Origin: an uncultured Muribaculaceae bacterium
GTDB taxonomy: Bacteria; Bacteroidota; Bacteroidia; Bacteroidales; Muribaculaceae
Length of the DNA stretch: 7,090 bases
NCBI GenBank assembly: GCA_910579605.1
Contig: CAJTUG010000047.1
Location: forward strand, 7,610 to 14,699
Direction of reading: 5' to 3'
Made by a program: the position numbers and the translations under genes. Each line of letters opens with the position of its first letter. The first letter of the stretch is position 1. The notes below the pieces were generated by a model. That model was not told the DNA's origin, searched no databases, and saw nothing but the letters and a program-made list of their open reading frames with translations. Shown one piece after another: positions 5,510-7,090 of the stretch.

Positions 5510-7048
5510 ATGGACAAAAAACTAAAGCTATTGTTTTTTTCTGGACTATTACTTGCAGCCTGTTCCGAGGAAGAGCAAATAGTTCCTCCGGCTTCTGAAG
5601 AGCCGGCAGAGCCGACGGTTGTGGATATGCCAGAATCTGTAGCGTGGCCACTTGAGCCTCTGCAGTTCTATGCCGGAGGAGAAGCCCAACCTAAGATAAA
5701 CCAAGACATAGCAGAGAACTGGAGCAAGTATAAGGAGGTTGATATCTGGGATAGAACGTTTGAGAGAAAAGAGCCAAAGACTTGGGCAGTACCCGCCCCA
5801 TGGGATCTCGATTGTTTTGGCACGACACATAATCGTCCGGAAGCAAAAAAAGGTTGGATAATGTTGTTTCATACTTTAAACGGAAGTTTGAGCGGGAATA
5901 TCCAAATGGTTTGCTTCTATAATATATTCAGCGGCTATTTATGCTTCTATCCTTGGATTCCAATTGATTATACACGATATTACTCGTCTTCACCGACTTG
6001 GCGCTATGAATTCTCGAGCAACGACAACGCGCTTGCAGATCTTCCGTCGTACTACAGCATGACCGGCAATGAAGTTTGCGAGAATGTGAAAACCGACTTT
6101 TATATCAGAATTTCTGGCAACGGATATTCCGACACTTGGAACGAAACGAGTATGAGAGTAGGGCGCTATACCCCCGATCGCCGTGTATACCCTGATTATC
6201 TGGTAATAAGCAATTGGACTTTTAACAAGAGGCAATATAATTATTGCATCAACTATATTCCGGGCACAGGCAGCAGAATTAAAAATCCATGTCTTTATTC
6301 TTGGCATAGGGAGCTAAAATGGGATATGAAGGATGTCATCACTGTAAACAAAGATCGCCCGCAAGACAAAGACCTAATCTACCCGAGTGGATTTTTGGGT
6401 TATAAGAACTATCTGCAAAAGACGACAGATGTGCCCAAGGATTTGATAGCCGATACATCCAACGATTGCATAATGCCGGTTAAGGTTAATTTGAAGGATC
6501 TTCCGGGCGCCAAATATTTTGGTGTATGGACCATAAAAGAAAATCCCAAGGTATATTGGAACATGTCTACTCTCTACAACGAAAACAAAGAGGCTTCTGA
6601 TGCCGAAACGCGTGCTTTGCGAGTGTATTATCCAACGTTTGAAAAGGTTGAAGCCGACGTTGTTTTCAACCCTGAGATTGAAGAGTATATTACCGACTAT
6701 AAAGTAGACTACAAGGTTGTGAATATTGTAGAGGGAGAGTTGAAAGACGAGGCGTATAATGTGGCAGGTATTACTGCCGGAGCTTATATCGGTTCCGACC
6801 CCGATCGCAAATACTACCATCTGGCCAATGACTACGATCATGCCGATATTAAAATACCGGCTTCGTGGCCTACAGAAGGTAAATATTATTTCCATTGGGC
6901 TTTCCCTGAGAATTATACCACTGCAGTGAAACTCACCCTTACCTACAATGTGAATTACATGGGCACGAAAATGAGTTTTACCGAAATGAGAACCTATCGC
7001 GCTAATAATATCGACGTGAGCAAGGAGACAGTCTTTGTAAACGAATAA
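5510..7048 (+). CDS. Surface lipoprotein of unknown function, paralogue B (512 aa)
   Basis: The start at 5510 places a classical lipoprotein signal peptide at the N-terminus, with lipobox LLAAC (14-18) and Cys18 lipidated. SEEE follows (19-22), the kind of acidic patch that directs lipoproteins to the cell surface in Bacteroidota. A Pro/Glu-rich linker (23-40) leads to a mainly beta-rich, aromatic-rich body (many Trp and Tyr). Blocks shared with paralogue A occur in the same order: APW (96-98), GWIMLFHT (115-122), CFYNIFSG (135-142), GVWTIK (338-343), PKVYWN (346-351), FNPEIEEYI (386-394), FHWAFP (461-466) and a closing strand with EMRTYRANNI (492-501). B lacks the roughly 80-residue hydrophobic/amphipathic insertion and the C-terminal tail of A. 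It has several cysteines in the body (C102, C135, C145, C190, C246, C261, C320). Its DNA appears clearly richer in G+C than that of A. Ligand and function are unknown. Confidence 0.8.
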   Translation: MDKKLKLLFFSGLLLAACSEEEQIVPPASEEPAEPTVVDMPESVAWPLEPLQFYAGGEAQPKINQDIAENWSKYKEVDIWDRTFERKEPKTWAVPAPWDLDCFGTTHNRPEAKKGWIMLFHTLNGSLSGNIQMVCFYNIFSGYLCFYPWIPIDYTRYYSSSPTWRYEFSSNDNALADLPSYYSMTGNEVCENVKTDFYIRISGNGYSDTWNETSMRVGRYTPDRRVYPDYLVISNWTFNKRQYNYCINYIPGTGSRIKNPCLYSWHRELKWDMKDVITVNKDRPQDKDLIYPSGFLGYKNYLQKTTDVPKDLIADTSNDCIMPVKVNLKDLPGAKYFGVWTIKENPKVYWNMSTLYNENKEASDAETRALRVYYPTFEKVEADVVFNPEIEEYITDYKVDYKVVNIVEGELKDEAYNVAGITAGAYIGSDPDRKYYHLANDYDHADIKIPASWPTEGKYYFHWAFPENYTTAVKLTLTYNVNYMGTKMSFTEMRTYRANNIDVSKETVFVNE

Positions 7049-7082
7049 ATTCTTTTTAAGCGATAATATAAGTCTTTAATTC

Positions 7083-7090
7083 ATGATAAA
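7083..7090 (+). CDS. Possible start of a further gene (runs off the right edge)
   Basis: An ATG lies 34 bases after the stop of lipoprotein B and opens a frame reading Met-Ile before the edge. The gap has no terminator hairpin, and the spacing and AT-rich leader resemble those before the other genes here. A co-transcribed downstream gene is therefore plausible. Two complete codons are far too few to confirm it. Confidence 0.22.

Noticed and set aside
6374..6895. A 173-codon minus-strand frame inside lipoprotein B
   Set aside because: It is antisense to conserved blocks shared with lipoprotein A, so the plus strand is clearly coding; no promoter or family match on the minus strand.
3337..7048. 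Reading the lipoprotein pair as SusC/SusD-type nutrient uptake genes
   Set aside because: There is no TonB-dependent receptor nearby, lengths and motifs do not fit SusD, and the shared blocks (GWIMLFHT, PKVYWN) are not SusD features known to me.

Overview
The window looks like chromosomal DNA from a gut-type Bacteroidales (Bacteroides/Prevotella/Muribaculaceae range; the genus cannot be resolved by reading). Three things point there: -7 promoter elements of the TAnnTTTG type with no purine-rich Shine-Dalgarno sequences; lipoprotein signal peptides followed directly by acidic residues, as in Bacteroidota surface-exported lipoproteins; and a TPR/transmembrane/LuxR-like-HTH protein of a kind typical of this phylum. 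I see no tRNA, rRNA, CRISPR array, transposase or insertion sequence.

Layout. At the left edge a minus-strand gene begins; its first nine codons match the start of DUF4250 proteins. Divergent from it is a 258-residue ion-channel-like membrane protein with an unusual selectivity filter. It converges with a 550-residue minus-strand TPR/HTH membrane protein, and their stop codons are one base apart. A 281-bp AT-rich intergenic region then separates the TPR/HTH gene from a divergent plus-strand unit: a 120-residue secreted protein (probably DUF3244-like) and, 17 bp later, a 627-residue lipoprotein. That unit ends in a tandem hairpin and a very strong intrinsic terminator. After a 211-bp spacer with a near-perfect Bacteroidales promoter comes a 512-residue lipoprotein that is a diverged paralogue of the first. 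A further gene may begin in the last eight bases.

Working model (inference). The TPR/HTH protein, divergent from the secreted-protein/lipoprotein unit, is a plausible envelope-sensing regulator of it. The two lipoproteins share several blocks of identity, including GWIMLFHT and PKVYWN, and appear to form an uncharacterised surface lipoprotein family in tandem but separately transcribed copies. They differ by a roughly 80-residue hydrophobic/amphipathic insertion in the first copy. No biochemical function can be assigned to the pair from sequence alone. The channel gene and the DUF4250 gene are probably unrelated housekeeping neighbours.
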